From Paenibacillus assamensis DSM 18201 (lineage in GTDB: Bacteria; Bacillota; Bacilli; Paenibacillales; Paenibacillaceae), in assembly GCF_000422445.1 (NCBI RefSeq), contig NZ_KE383840.1, positions 1 to 64,000 of the forward strand: 64,000 nucleotides of DNA. Direction: 5' to 3'. Below are positions 34,383 to 43,456 of the stretch, one piece after another. Below the pieces are notes generated by a model. The model worked only from the letters and a program-made list of their open reading frames with translations. It had not been told where the DNA came from and did no database searches. How positions within the stretch are numbered: position 1 is the first letter of the stretch; each line of letters starts with the position of its first letter. The translations under genes were made by a program, and so were the position numbers.

Positions 34383-34429
34383 CGTAACGGGCCTCCTTTT
34401 GCTTCCCTGCTCATTGAATCTTAATCACC

Positions 34430-35029
34430 TTAAGCAGCGTTATTGTGCTGCTGGCCGAGTGCATAAGGACGGACATAGCGTGTTGATGCTAAGCGATCTC
34501 CGATCCATTTCGTCAAAGCCCCGCATAACAGCATGCCGCTCGCGCAACGAACAAATAGAGATATGATAAGTACTGTAGATGAATATTTGATGTAACCGAA
34601 CATAAATGCTGCCACAACGTACCAAAGCGGCACCATGGCAATACCTGCGAATAACATAGCTAGCCATCCAAAACGCTTATAGCGATAAATAAAGAACAAC
34701 GGCTCAACAATTACGGCATAGCATGCAGCCGCTGCGATGGCAGACCATATGCCATACGAGGTACCGACCATAATTTGAAGCAAGGCTCCGATGGCGTATG
34801 TGCCAGCGGCAGCACCAGGCTTGCGAATGATATACATAGCCAACAATCCATAAACCATATAGACGCCAACGATGGTCGATGTTAGGATAGGACCGCCCCA
34901 ACCATGCAGAAGTTTATTTACATGCGACAATAGTGATGTCGCTACCCCATTCGCTGCGGCCAACAAAGCCATCAGCATCCACTCTCTTACCGTAAGATTA
35001 CGAAACGCTTGCTTCCAAGAAGAATTCAT
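34430..35029 (-). CDS. ECF transporter S component, YkoE family
   Basis: This 199-residue membrane protein has about six helices with the YkoE features REWMLMALLAAANGVATSL near the start, GPILTSTIVGVYMVYGLLAMY and GTSYGIWSAIAAAACYAVIVEPLF. YkoE proteins are substrate-capture subunits linked to hydroxymethylpyrimidine/thiamine uptake in Bacillus (ykoFEDC). No YkoF is present here and I saw no TPP riboswitch upstream, so the substrate is not proven. The ATG at 35029 follows AAAGAGGG; the longer frame to 35071 overlaps the T-component gene. It lies between the T component and double ATPase genes. Confidence 0.87.
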   Translation of the reverse strand: MNSSWKQAFRNLTVREWMLMALLAAANGVATSLLSHVNKLLHGWGGPILTSTIVGVYMVYGLLAMYIIRKPGAAAGTYAIGALLQIMVGTSYGIWSAIAAAACYAVIVEPLFFIYRYKRFGWLAMLFAGIAMVPLWYVVAAFMFGYIKYSSTVLIISLFVRCASGMLLCGALTKWIGDRLASTRYVRPYALGQQHNNAA

Positions 35030-35061
35030 AGGATGCCCTCTTTCTTTATCTGAAATTATAA

Positions 35062-35850
35062 TTAAAACCACACTAGCGTTGCGGCGGCGGCACCTACAGT
35101 AGCCGCCGCGAGTAAGCAGCCCACTGGCGAGATCGCAATGCGTCGCCAGTGGGTACGTGCCTGAGCCGAGCCGAAGCGCTTCGCCTCCATCGCCGTAGAG
35201 ACATCCTGCACATGGCGAAGCGCGGAGCGCACGATGGCTAGGGCCATTCGGCGGGCGCTCTGCAAGCGCCCACCTACGCCGCGCACAGGCGTCAGCCGGC
35301 GCAGCCGCTCAGCGCGGCGTATTTGCTCCGCTTCGGCCAAGAGCAGCGGCACGAAGCGGAGCGCCGCAGCAGCTGCGTATGCCAGCTTGTCCGGCATACG
35401 CAGCTGCTGCGTTAAGGCGACGACGACATCCCTCGGCTCAGTCGTCGTCGCATACACGATCGATGACGCAAATAACGTCATCGATCGCAGCGTCAGCGCT
35501 GCTGACAATTCCAGCGCTGACGCGGTTAGCATAGGCCCGCCGCTGCCAAATGGCTGCCATAGTGGCTCCTCCCCCCCTGAGGGGAGCATGAGCCACTGGA
35601 ACAGCAGCAGCGGAAGGCCAAAGCCCATCGCCCATAGGGCGAATAGGCGCCACTGCTTAAGGCGCCAACCTGCTCCGGTTCCTGCTATAAGCAGCACAAT
35701 CAGGAACCAGAGCAGCTGCGCGGTGAGCGACAACGTCAGCATCACCGCGAGACCAGTGCAGAGAAGCCAGATCCCCTTCGTCAGGGGATCTAGGCGTCTA
35801 AGCCATCCTGGCTTTCCCCTTATAGACGGCACTGCTTGTCTACCGTTCAT
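35062..35850 (-). CDS. ECF transporter T component (CbiQ/YkoC-like)
   Basis: This protein of about 262 residues has hydrophobic helices after LDPLTKGIWLLCTGLAVMLTL, and the coupling helices RLRRLTPVRGVGG and SALRHVQDVSTAMEAKRFG that contact the ATPases in EcfT proteins. The start is uncertain: ATG at 35850 or 35862 lies behind GCGGAGG, while the open frame goes back to a TTG at 35940 overlapping the small upstream gene; YkoC length (about 254) supports the shorter form. The gene is far GC-richer than its neighbours on both sides, visible as repeated GCG/CGC/GCC codons, which points to a different origin or strong local drift. Confidence 0.85.
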   Translation of the reverse strand: MNGRQAVPSIRGKPGWLRRLDPLTKGIWLLCTGLAVMLTLSLTAQLLWFLIVLLIAGTGAGWRLKQWRLFALWAMGFGLPLLLFQWLMLPSGGEEPLWQPFGSGGPMLTASALELSAALTLRSMTLFASSIVYATTTEPRDVVVALTQQLRMPDKLAYAAAAALRFVPLLLAEAEQIRRAERLRRLTPVRGVGGRLQSARRMALAIVRSALRHVQDVSTAMEAKRFGSAQARTHWRRIAISPVGCLLAAATVGAAAATLVWF

Positions 35851-35902
35851 CTTATCGTTCATCCTCCGCTCGTCGACCGATCGCGCTCCGCTAACAACAA
35901 CT

Positions 35903-36136
35903 CTAATAGCCTTCCAGCTGCCTCTTGGATAACGACACAATAAGCTCCCTCAGTTCCTTCTTTTGTTGAAGATGAACCTCTTTACGTTGGAAAGATACAA
36001 ACAGCTTGAACCGACTAAATTGATCCAAGGACTGTATAATAAGCCGCTCCAGCTCCTCTTTATACGTCTGATGATACCCATTTTCGGCGAACAGGGCCAA
36101 CGTCTCTTCCATGATGCTTTGCTTCTTCGCTTCCAT
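35903..36136 (-). CDS. Small acidic/basic helical protein heading the ECF operon
   Basis: This 77-residue protein is predicted to be almost all helix (MEETLALFAENGY, KEELERLIIQSLDQFSRFKL, QQKKELRELIVSLSKRQLEG), soluble, with no Cys or metal motif. I do not recognise it. It starts with a GGAGGCGAGC site before ATG and ends 52 bp before the ECF T-component gene, so it is probably the first gene of that operon. It is too short to be YkoF, which would be expected in a classical ykoFEDC operon. Confidence 0.6.
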   Translation of the reverse strand: MEAKKQSIMEETLALFAENGYHQTYKEELERLIIQSLDQFSRFKLFVSFQRKEVHLQQKKELRELIVSLSKRQLEGY

Positions 36137-36269
36137 CCGCTCGCCTCCTTACGAACTACAATCCTGCATGAAAAATGACTACGAGGTCAATTAATACCTA
36201 CATAAATCTTGTAATCTATATTTCTATTATCCGTTTACAACATACCACACAACTATCGACTCCTTAAAT

Positions 36270-36488
36270 ATGTACAAAGAAAAACCTTTATCTTTGTTTA
36301 ACAAGCATGTTTTGTTAACGACAGTAAAAAGCACATGGGCAAGCTCTTTCTCCTCCGTTTATATATGGGCGTTCGGCATTGCTGCACTAGGAATTATTTT
36401 GACACCTGCATTCATCCCTATCCCTTATCATCTACATGCATCGCACCATTTCATTTACGGTATTCCATTCATGCATGTGACGATATAG
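36270..36488 (+). pseudogene. Possible C-terminal remnant of a membrane transporter
   Basis: The frame contains a helix-like segment, SSVYIWAFGIAALGIILTPA, like the last helix of DHA2-type MFS exporters, preceded by a polar stretch. There is no ribosome site, but a strong terminator follows 4 bp after its stop, as if the 3' end of a lost gene survives. The family guess is weak. It fills part of the 460-bp gap 36137-36599; 36137-36269 shows nothing else. Confidence 0.3.
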
Positions 36489-36491
36489 AAG

Positions 36492-36542
36492 AAGGTACCC
36501 TATGTCTTCGCAATAACGAAGAACAGTGGGTACCTTTTATTC
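36492..36542 (+). terminator. Terminator downstream of the transporter remnant
   Basis: AAGGTACCC (36492-36500) and GGGTACCTT (36528-36536) enclose a second stem TCTTCG/CGAAGA (36505-36522), followed by TTTATT. It works on the plus strand, where no intact gene precedes it. Confidence 0.78.
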
Positions 36543-36599
36543 ATGTCGCGGCTAGTAACAGCGGCTGACTAGTAGCTCTTTATTGTTATCGCTTTGCTC

Positions 36600-38474
36600 T
36601 TAGTTATGATTCGCAGAGAACGCGATATTGCTATTTTTAATGTACGTGTTATGCCACAAGGCAAATACATACAGCGTCCAAATTTTACGAGAGTAATCTC
36701 CTTGACCTGCTTGATGGCGGCGGAACATCTCTTCAATTTGACTCAAGTTAACGATTGGATCGATACCGCTCGCAGAAATTTGCTCCCACATGATGCCAGC
36801 GCGATCTGTACGCAGCCAATCACGCATTGGTACAGGGAAGCCAAGCTTCGGACGGTTCAAGATGGAATCTGGAACAATTCCATTCATCGCTTGACGTAGT
36901 GCATACTTCGTCGTACCTTCTGCAATACGATATTTCATCGGAATCGTACGTGCCACATCGAATACTTTGCGGTCCAAGAATGGAACGCGAAGCTCCAGTG
37001 AGTGAGCCATTGTCAGCTTGTCCGCCTTCGCCAAAATATCACCTGGCATCCATAGATTCATATCGATATACTGCATGCGAGATACAGGATCGAGATGCTT
37101 CGTACGAGCATAGTATTCACCAGCTTTGTCAAATGGCTTCGTAAAGGAAGCGATTTGCTCTGCGGTTACACGCATAAGCTCTGGCTTCGCATCATCCGAG
37201 AAAATATTTGCATTTCCAAGGAAGCGCTGCTCCAATGGCGTCGTACCGCGCATCAAGTAGTTCTTACCGTAGAAGTTCGGAAGCTTGCGCAGCATTGCGT
37301 TTACAGAGCTCTTCATACCATCTGGCATCCAGTCTAGGTAACGCAAGGAATGCGGTTCGCGGTAAATACGGTATCCACCGAACAATTCATCTGCACCTTC
37401 ACCTGAAAGTACAACCGTTACATGCTCTTTTGCCAAGCGCGCTACTTCATACAAAGCGATAGCAGAAGGATCCGCAACAGGCTCGTCCAAGTGCCAGATC
37501 GCACGAGGTACAGCATCAAAGTACATTTCCTGCGTAATCATGCGCTCAAAGTGCTCGGTATCAATTTGACGCGCTGTATCACGGGAAATAATGGTTTCAT
37601 TGTTCGGTCCTTCGAAACCAACGCTGAACGTCTTGATCGGCTCCACCGAACGCATCATTGTTGAAGTAATCGTGGAATCGATACCACTGGACAAGAAACA
37701 ACCGCGCTGAACTTCACTGTGAAGATGATGCTCAACGGAATCCTTCATGACATGGCGAATTTCATCCAACACTTGAGCCAATGGACGATCCACTGGATCG
37801 AACATCGGATCCCAATATTTGCGGAGCTTCGGCTCGCCTTGGAATGGGATCGTAATCGAGTGTGCTGGAGGCAGCTTATGGATGCCTTCATACATCGTAT
37901 CCGGGTCCGGTACGTATTGGAACGTTAAGTAATTGTAGAAACTGTTCATGTTCAGCTTGCGTGGTACACCTGGTACCGTCAAAATGCTCTTAATTTCCGA
38001 ACCGAACGCAAATACTTCTTCATTACGATAATAATAAACAGGCTTAATTCCAAAATGATCACGCGCAATAAAGAGCTGCTGCTTGTTGCGATCCCAGATC
38101 GCGATACCGAACATACCACGAAGATGATGAACGCAATCTTCTCCGTACTCTTCGTACAAATGCACGATTACTTCTGTATCTGTATGTGTTTTGAATTGAT
38201 GTCCACGAGCAATTAAGTCCTCGCGCAATTCCATGTAGTTGTAAATTTCTCCATTAAAGATAAGCCATATCGAATCATCTTCATTGCTCAATGGCTGAGC
38301 TCCTTCAGCCACATCAATAATGGATAGACGACGGAACCCAAGTCCGACGCGATCGCCGATCCATAACTTTCCATCATCTGGTCCGCGATGATGAATAATA
38401 GCCATCATGTCGCGGATAATATGTTCAGACGGCAGTTGGCCGTTCAATTGCAATAACCCAGCAATACCACACAT
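36600..38474 (-). CDS. asnB: Asparagine synthetase (glutamine-hydrolysing), AsnB family
   Basis: AsnB makes asparagine from aspartate, ATP and glutamine. The protein begins MCGIAGLL with the Ntn glutaminase nucleophile Cys2, fixing the start. The glutaminase half has HHRGPDDG, FNGEIYNY and TDTEVIVHLYEEYG; the synthetase half shows the PP-loop SSGIDST (about 260), VVLSGEGADELFGGY and PVADPSAIALYEVARLAKE. The 624-residue size matches Bacillus AsnB/AsnO-type enzymes. The AAGGGATTGG site lies 8-10 nt before ATG. It is monocistronic, in an unusually even base composition compared with neighbours. Confidence 0.95.
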   Translation of the reverse strand: MCGIAGLLQLNGQLPSEHIIRDMMAIIHHRGPDDGKLWIGDRVGLGFRRLSIIDVAEGAQPLSNEDDSIWLIFNGEIYNYMELREDLIARGHQFKTHTDTEVIVHLYEEYGEDCVHHLRGMFGIAIWDRNKQQLFIARDHFGIKPVYYYRNEEVFAFGSEIKSILTVPGVPRKLNMNSFYNYLTFQYVPDPDTMYEGIHKLPPAHSITIPFQGEPKLRKYWDPMFDPVDRPLAQVLDEIRHVMKDSVEHHLHSEVQRGCFLSSGIDSTITSTMMRSVEPIKTFSVGFEGPNNETIISRDTARQIDTEHFERMITQEMYFDAVPRAIWHLDEPVADPSAIALYEVARLAKEHVTVVLSGEGADELFGGYRIYREPHSLRYLDWMPDGMKSSVNAMLRKLPNFYGKNYLMRGTTPLEQRFLGNANIFSDDAKPELMRVTAEQIASFTKPFDKAGEYYARTKHLDPVSRMQYIDMNLWMPGDILAKADKLTMAHSLELRVPFLDRKVFDVARTIPMKYRIAEGTTKYALRQAMNGIVPDSILNRPKLGFPVPMRDWLRTDRAGIMWEQISASGIDPIVNLSQIEEMFRRHQAGQGDYSRKIWTLYVFALWHNTYIKNSNIAFSANHN

Positions 38475-38536
38475 TCCAGTTCCAATCCCTTCGCTACACG
38501 CTAGACGGTGTCGAATATAAAATAATAATCAGTATA

Positions 38537-38561
38537 AAGCCCCTACCGACCGCAGGGACTT
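38537..38561 (-). promoter_or_regulatory. Leader hairpin upstream of asnB
   Basis: On the minus strand AAGTCCCT pairs with AGGGGCTT (one mismatch) over a 9-nt loop, followed by a T/A-rich tract, 63 nt before the asnB start. It could be an attenuator or just an RNA stem. No T-box specifier or TGGNACC sequence was found near it. Confidence 0.3.
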
Positions 38562-38695
38562 ATCCTGTGTTACATTATAAACCTTTTTGACCATTTGCGA
38601 CACCTACCCCTATTTTTTTGCACCAGTTCCCTGTCTTATAAACGTGTAATTTGAAGGTTTTCGGAACAACCTAATGAAACAAACACTAAGGACAA

Positions 38696-38728
38696 GGGGT
38701 CAAACCGAGGGATCACTTGACTGACCCC
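38696..38728. repeat. GGGGTCA/TGACCCC inverted repeat before the hydrolase gene
   Basis: GGGGTCA (38696-38702) and TGACCCC (38722-38728) are perfect inverted copies over 19 nt, ending 27 bp before the hydrolase ATG. The same GGGTCAGGGG-type core occurs in the terminator at 57342. The hairpin could hinder translation or act as an operator. Confidence 0.45.
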
Positions 38729-38754
38729 GGGTCTCAACCAAAAGAGGCGATGCC

Positions 38755-39969
38755 ATGTTGTGGTTATTACTGCTATCAGGATTGGGAGCATTCGTACTGT
38801 TGTCACTTTGGTGCATGCCCCGAATTGCTGTACATCAAATGACGCGTATGAAGCGCTCTTCTTATGACAATTGCCTAGATTTATTGGAAGAATATCGAAT
38901 ATTTTCACGACAGCAGTTCTACGACCTACGAAAAGAAGAAGTTCGCATCCAAAGCCATGACGGACTTCAATTATACGGTACTTATATCGAGCTCGTTCCT
39001 CATTCCAAACGAATCATGATCTTCGTCCACGGTTATACAGGCGCATTGCCATGGTCGTCTCAATTCATCGATATGTTTGCTCAAGTTGGATTCAATGCTT
39101 TGTTAATTGATCAGCGAAGTCATGGCAATAGCGAAGGAAAATATGCAACATTTGGCCATATGGAAAAATACGATGTGCAGGCATGGGTAGATTGGGTGGT
39201 AAGACGAAATGGAGACGATAGTATTATCGGCCTTCATGGGCAATCTCTTGGAGGCGGAACCGTTCTTGAATACGTTGCGATCCACCGTCCGCAAGTTCGA
39301 TTTATTGTGGCTGACTGTCCGTACTCAGACTTAACCGAACTCATACGCCATCAAGTCGTCAAACTCAATCGTGCACCTGCTTGGCCATTAATGCCATTAA
39401 TTGATCGCTTATTGAAGCGAAAGGCAGCCTTTGAGATGAATGATGTTAGTCCCATTCGCGCCATAGCACAGTCGAAGCTGCCTATTTTATTTATTCATGG
39501 AGCAGCTGACATTTTCGTGCCCACTAAAATGAGCAAAGATTTGTATGCGGTGAAGCCAGAACCTAAGGAATTATTGCTTGTGGATAAAGCCACTCATGGT
39601 GTATCCCATTGTATTGAGCGAGAAGTGTATCGCAATGTGGTAATCAACTTCGTGACACGATACGTTGGAATGCCAAATCCAAGTCCGCAAGCAGAAGTAG
39701 ATTTCGTTTATTCTATCGAGCTTAACAAGTCTTATTCCGGTGTATCCGTTCCATTTGCTGAACTTAACGAGTCCTACTCTGTTGCGACTGTTCAAGCTGC
39801 CGGTGGATATAGCGAGTCCAACTCTGTTGAGTCTATTCATGTTCAATCTGCTGGATTGGCTCCATTTGTTGAACCTATCTCTGCTGTCCCGGCGCTTTCT
39901 GAAGAGGAAGGATTACAAGTAGATGAAAATGAAGACGGAGAAACTGTACTGGAACCAAACTTTGCTTAA
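38755..39969 (+). CDS. Membrane-anchored alpha/beta hydrolase with repetitive tail
   Basis: This 404-residue protein has one N-terminal membrane helix (LWLLLLSGLGAFVLLSLW) and an alpha/beta hydrolase domain (about 60-305): MIFVHGYTGALPWSS (oxyanion), nucleophile GLHGQSLGGG (Ser about 165), FIHGAADIFVP (Asp about 250) and the final His in ATHGVSH. It resembles the YqkD/FrsA-like Bacillus hydrolases, which are about 305-320 residues. The extra 80 C-terminal residues are low complexity (ELNKSYSGVSVPF, AELNESYSVATVQ, YSESNSVESIHVQ), made of degenerate 42-45-bp tandem DNA repeats, ending in an acidic stretch. The site AAGAGGCG precedes ATG. Confidence 0.85.
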   Translation: MLWLLLLSGLGAFVLLSLWCMPRIAVHQMTRMKRSSYDNCLDLLEEYRIFSRQQFYDLRKEEVRIQSHDGLQLYGTYIELVPHSKRIMIFVHGYTGALPWSSQFIDMFAQVGFNALLIDQRSHGNSEGKYATFGHMEKYDVQAWVDWVVRRNGDDSIIGLHGQSLGGGTVLEYVAIHRPQVRFIVADCPYSDLTELIRHQVVKLNRAPAWPLMPLIDRLLKRKAAFEMNDVSPIRAIAQSKLPILFIHGAADIFVPTKMSKDLYAVKPEPKELLLVDKATHGVSHCIEREVYRNVVINFVTRYVGMPNPSPQAEVDFVYSIELNKSYSGVSVPFAELNESYSVATVQAAGGYSESNSVESIHVQSAGLAPFVEPISAVPALSEEEGLQVDENEDGETVLEPNFA

Positions 39970-40069
39970 AATCTTAAAATGCTTAAAATTCTTGAACCCC
40001 TTAGAGTTTTTAGTAAATCTCGAAGTCCTGAGCATTCTTAGATTCGTATGATTATATATTCATGATAGA

Positions 40070-40245
40070 GACAAATATGCAGTTATTTTCGAACGAAAAC
40101 TCCCTTTTTAAGGGATTATCCGCAAAAGTGCAGTTATTTTTTTAACTTAACCCGATTTTACGCATTATCAATGAAAATAACTGCATTTTTGTCCGTAAAT
40201 GCTCTCTAACACGGATTTCTTAGTTAAATAGCTGCACTTTTGTCC
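40070..40245. repeat. Cluster of four TGCAGTTATTTT repeats in mirrored orientation
   Basis: Four copies of a roughly 20-bp unit (consensus GGACAAAAGTGCAGTTATTTT): plus at 40070-40089 and 40121-40140, minus at 40174-40194 and 40226-40245, spaced about 52 bp. The two plus and two minus copies can pair as nested hairpins. They lie in the 626-bp non-coding gap 39970-40595, which otherwise shows only AT-rich sequence and the terminator at its end. Such units are familiar to me from Paenibacillus intergenic DNA, but I cannot name them. Confidence 0.65.
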
Positions 40246-40496
40246 AAATGCCAATCATTTATCTAATTCGCAACTCCATTCACACGATGAAAAAACACTC
40301 GGCAATCCAGTTTCTTGCTAACAACTAGAACTAGATACCTGCAGAATAATAGCGTTCAAGCTTATTAGAAAAATAGCTGATATGGAGTTGAACTATCTCA
40401 TGCCAGCCCCTGAGCGCAAAAATCTAATCTTTCTACAACTAAAAATAACTTTCCTACCGTTACATCAATGGATGCTTGGAAGGACAGCCTCATTCC

Positions 40497-40526
40497 AAAA
40501 AAATGGGAGCCCTTTATCGGCCCCCA
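40497..40526 (-). terminator. Terminator of the chemotaxis transducer gene
   Basis: TGGGAGCC (40504-40511) and GGCCCCCA (40519-40526) pair with one mismatch; on the minus strand seven T follow (plus A at 40497-40503). Confidence 0.82.
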
Positions 40527-40595
40527 CCTTTTCCGTACTTATACAAATGATTGCATGATTACATCTGCTAATCCATTTATCATCAGTTAGCCGTT

Positions 40596-41867
40596 TCAAT
40601 CTTTGAAGACAGCAATTTGATCCCGAAGTCGATCCGCTTGATCACGCAGCAAGTCAGCCGAAGCAGCCATCTCTTCCATGAATGCATTTTGCTCTTGCGT
40701 AGCGCTAGCTACTTCCCGAGACCCCGCAACCATTTCCATTGAAATGCTTGTCATCTGCTCGGTTTGTTCCAGCGTGTTGGAGAAACGATCGGTCTGTTCA
40801 TGCACAGCCTCAGCAATCTCATGCACAGCGGCTGAAGCTTGCTTCGTCACGGAAGCAATGTTCGATAAGGCTAATGCTGCCTCATCTTTCTTGTCAGCTT
40901 CTTTATTTACGCTCTCCACTTGGCATGTAATCAAGTTTACGGCTTCTTTCATTTGAGCTTGCATCTGAACAATGCGCTCATTAATGTCATTTACCGCATC
41001 CGCTGACTGTTCTGCCAACTTGCGCACTTCCGATGCAATAACCGCAAAGCCCGCACCATGCTCCCCTGCGCGTGCGGCTTCAATAGATGCATTTAACGCA
41101 AGCAAATGCGTCTGGTCAGCAATCTCTTTCACCGTGTAAGATATCGAACCAATCTGTTCCGCTTGTTCATTCAAGCGCTTCACCGTTTGAATCGATTGCT
41201 TCCCTGAAGCAGCCGCCTGAAGCATTCCGTCAATAATAGAAGAAAGCATATGCTCGCTCTGCGACAATGTGCTTAACATTTGCTGGGTCATCTGCTGAGT
41301 ATCAGCAGCGCGCTTCTGAACCGAAACAGCTGATTCATGAATGTCCTGAATCGTCGCAGAAGTCTTTTTCGCCCATACAGCTTGCCGCTCCGCACCCTCG
41401 TGCATATGCTCTGTCGTTACAGCGATATGCTCGATTTGACCAGCAGCATGCGCCATTGCTTGACTAAGCGATACGGTGCTCGTCGTCGTAACGTTGGCAC
41501 TGCTCTTTATTTCATGGACTATGCTATTGAGATTATCCGTCATCTTACCGAATGCATCTACAAGCACTTGAATCTCATCTTGATGAGCATAGGTCGGCAA
41601 ACTAACATTAAGCTCCCCCCTAGAAGCTTTATAGGCTGCCTTCGTCAGTTGCATGAGTGGCTTGACAATGACTTGTGCAGCCAGCCAGCCGAGCAGGCAT
41701 GTCCAAAATATGCCCATTAGGAATATGATTGCAGTATAGAGCAAATCATTCATATTTGGCGCAACATAAGGCTTAATCACAAATATAAAGAACCCGCTCG
41801 TCCCGTATGTAATACAAGATACGATCAATATTCCCAATACCATCTTAGCTCTTAAACCGAGTTTCAT
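40596..41867 (-). CDS. Methyl-accepting chemotaxis protein without external sensor domain
   Basis: This 423-residue protein has two close N-terminal helices ([20 protein letters not shown] and [21 protein letters not shown]) joined by only about 10 residues, a HAMP domain (about 65-120) and a long MA signalling coiled coil. The CheA/CheW-binding tip [39 protein letters not shown] is clear. Because the usual periplasmic ligand domain is absent, sensing is probably within the membrane or through a partner. It lies 67 bp downstream of bdbC on the same strand; whether it is read through from there is uncertain. Confidence 0.92.
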   Translation of the reverse strand: MKLGLRAKMVLGILIVSCITYGTSGFFIFVIKPYVAPNMNDLLYTAIIFLMGIFWTCLLGWLAAQVIVKPLMQLTKAAYKASRGELNVSLPTYAHQDEIQVLVDAFGKMTDNLNSIVHEIKSSANVTTTSTVSLSQAMAHAAGQIEHIAVTTEHMHEGAERQAVWAKKTSATIQDIHESAVSVQKRAADTQQMTQQMLSTLSQSEHMLSSIIDGMLQAAASGKQSIQTVKRLNEQAEQIGSISYTVKEIADQTHLLALNASIEAARAGEHGAGFAVIASEVRKLAEQSADAVNDINERIVQMQAQMKEAVNLITCQVESVNKEADKKDEAALALSNIASVTKQASAAVHEIAEAVHEQTDRFSNTLEQTEQMTSISMEMVAGSREVASATQEQNAFMEEMAASADLLRDQADRLRDQIAVFKD

Positions 41868-41934
41868 CTCTATATCTCCCCCAAAAGATTAGCGATTATA
41901 TATCCTCGTACAGCTGAATCCCTTTCCTTGCGCG

Positions 41935-42345
41935 TTACTCAGGTTTTCTGCCAACTACAAGCAATAAGATGATCAAAATAAAGGCAATCAAAGCGAGCAT
42001 CGGTATCGTCAACCAACCCTCCAAGTAATCGAAATTACAAGGAACTCCGACTTTGCAGGGCCCCATTTTTAATGCAAAACTCTCCACTTTTTGCAGCAAG
42101 TAGTGATAGATGGAAATACCCCCGCCAATAATCGGAAATGGCAGCGCGTAAACGACAATCGAATGATCGTTGCGGTATGCCGCAATACCAAGCAGCAGAA
42201 CAAGTGGGTACATGAAAATACGTTGAAGCCAGCATAATTTGCAAGGTTCCCATAGTAAAATCTCACTCATATACAAACTGCCTGCGGTAGCAACAAGCGC
42301 TACTATCCAAGCCATGTACAGACCATAGCGGCGGAAAAAAGACAT
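41935..42345 (-). CDS. bdbC: Disulfide-bond formation protein BdbC (DsbB family)
   Basis: This 136-residue membrane quinone reductase reoxidises BdbD. It has four helices and two redox cysteine pairs: EPCKLCWLQRIFMYP between helices 1 and 2 (CXXC), and MGPCKVGVPCNF before the last helix. The overall layout matches Bacillus BdbC, which supports competence and sublancin folding. It follows bdbD by 67 bp in the same direction; RBS GGAGGCGTCGTA precedes the ATG. Confidence 0.93.
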   Translation of the reverse strand: MSFFRRYGLYMAWIVALVATAGSLYMSEILLWEPCKLCWLQRIFMYPLVLLLGIAAYRNDHSIVVYALPFPIIGGGISIYHYLLQKVESFALKMGPCKVGVPCNFDYLEGWLTIPMLALIAFILIILLLVVGRKPE

Positions 42346-42412
42346 TACGACGCCTCCTTTATGGGTTTATTCAACTCCCCTGCGAGTGGTTATATAACCT
42401 TAACTGCTGAGT

Positions 42413-43120
42413 TTAGGAAGCTGCCAGTGCTTTTTCAATAGCAGCCTTAAGCTCTTCATAGTTCAATGGCTGCTCTGTCATATGCAGCTTGCCATTAATA
42501 AATACGGTAGGTGTCGAAGTAACCTTTGCTTCTTTGCTTACACGGTCATCATGCGCCAGTTGTTCTGCATAAGTCTCGTTGCGGATATCATCTTCAAGTT
42601 TCTTTAGATCTAACTCTGGTACAGCTTTTTTCGCAATATCTAACAAGTATTCTACGGTAAACTCTTGGGTTAAGTGCTGCACTTGATCCATATAAAGCGC
42701 CTCATGGAACTTCCAGAATGCATCATTGTTTTGTGCAAATACTGCTTCCCCAGCTAGTGCTGCCAAGCGAGTATTTCCTGGCTGGAACGTCATATTGCTG
42801 TAAGATAGATTCACTTTTCCTGTATCAATAAAGTCTTTCTTCAACTGCGGATATACGTGCTGCTTCCAGTTCACACAAGAACCACATTTATAATCGCCAA
42901 ACTCAACCAGCGTTACCTTAGCGTCTTTAGAGCCGATAACTGGCTGATTCGACAAATCGAATGAAACAACATGTGTTTCCTTCTCTAGCTGCGCTTGTTC
43001 TTTTCCTGTCTTATCCAAATAACCAACTAATACGATTAAAAGAACAAGAACGATCGGGAAAGCAATTAAAGCTACTTTACTAATTTTTTTGTTTCCTTTT
43101 TTACGTGATTGTTTCGACAT
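42413..43120 (-). CDS. bdbD: Thiol-disulfide oxidoreductase BdbD (DsbA family)
   Basis: This 235-residue protein has an N-terminal membrane anchor (VALIAFPIVLVLLIVLVGYL) and an external DsbA-type thioredoxin fold with active site FGDYKCGSCVNWKQHVYP (CGSC) near residue 76, the insert DAFWKFHEALYMDQ, and the cis-Pro loop VTSTPTVFINGKL. It introduces disulfides in exported proteins and passes electrons to BdbC. The basic N-terminus (MSKQSRKKGNKK) stays inside the cell. The RBS is AGAGGTGACTAATC. It is the first gene of the bdbD-bdbC pair. Confidence 0.93.
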   Translation of the reverse strand: MSKQSRKKGNKKISKVALIAFPIVLVLLIVLVGYLDKTGKEQAQLEKETHVVSFDLSNQPVIGSKDAKVTLVEFGDYKCGSCVNWKQHVYPQLKKDFIDTGKVNLSYSNMTFQPGNTRLAALAGEAVFAQNNDAFWKFHEALYMDQVQHLTQEFTVEYLLDIAKKAVPELDLKKLEDDIRNETYAEQLAHDDRVSKEAKVTSTPTVFINGKLHMTEQPLNYEELKAAIEKALAAS

Positions 43121-43297
43121 GATTAGTCACCTCTCAATTTGTTTGTTACTATTCGCCACACAGGCATGAACTTCCTTGTTTTAATTTAATCGATATTCAA
43201 ACATAATTCTATTTCTTTCTTCATCTTCCTCTGTCATACTGTCGAGATTGCTGCTTAATTTTGAATATATTTTGTCATCTTCATTGTCCTCCACTCG

Positions 43298-43456
43298 CGG
43301 ACATTCAAATTCGTACATACTAGGCAAAGCAGCCTATTAGAGCAACAAGGATTTCAAGTTCGTCGCGTTGCCTTATTCGAGCGTCCTACGCCACTGCAAG
43401 CTGGTCAATCATCGTTCTCCATCTGGCTAGAAACATTTGCGAATTATCGCCATTAA
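43298..43456 (+). pseudogene. C-terminal fragment of a class I SAM-dependent methyltransferase
   Basis: The in-frame sequence SLLEQQGFQVRRVALFERPT-PLQAGQSSFSIWLETFANYRH ends at TAA 43454-43456. The pattern (LLE-x-GF-x-V, LFERPTPL, then W-x-x-F) is that of the C-terminus of trans-aconitate-type methyltransferases. There is no start codon or ribosome site and the N-terminal SAM-binding part is gone. It is part of the 600-bp gap 43121-43720. Confidence 0.55.

Noticed and set aside
35234-35932. Long plus-strand frame opposite the ECF T-component gene
   Set aside because: It is a shadow caused by high GC; the translation is Arg/Ser-rich without a domain, while the opposite strand encodes a clear EcfT.
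36137-36600. TPP riboswitch upstream of the ECF operon
   Set aside because: I looked for CTGAGA and the paired thi-box on the minus strand and did not find them.
38475-38754. T-box leader for asnB
   Set aside because: No TGGNACC T-box sequence or long specifier stem; only a small imperfect hairpin is seen.
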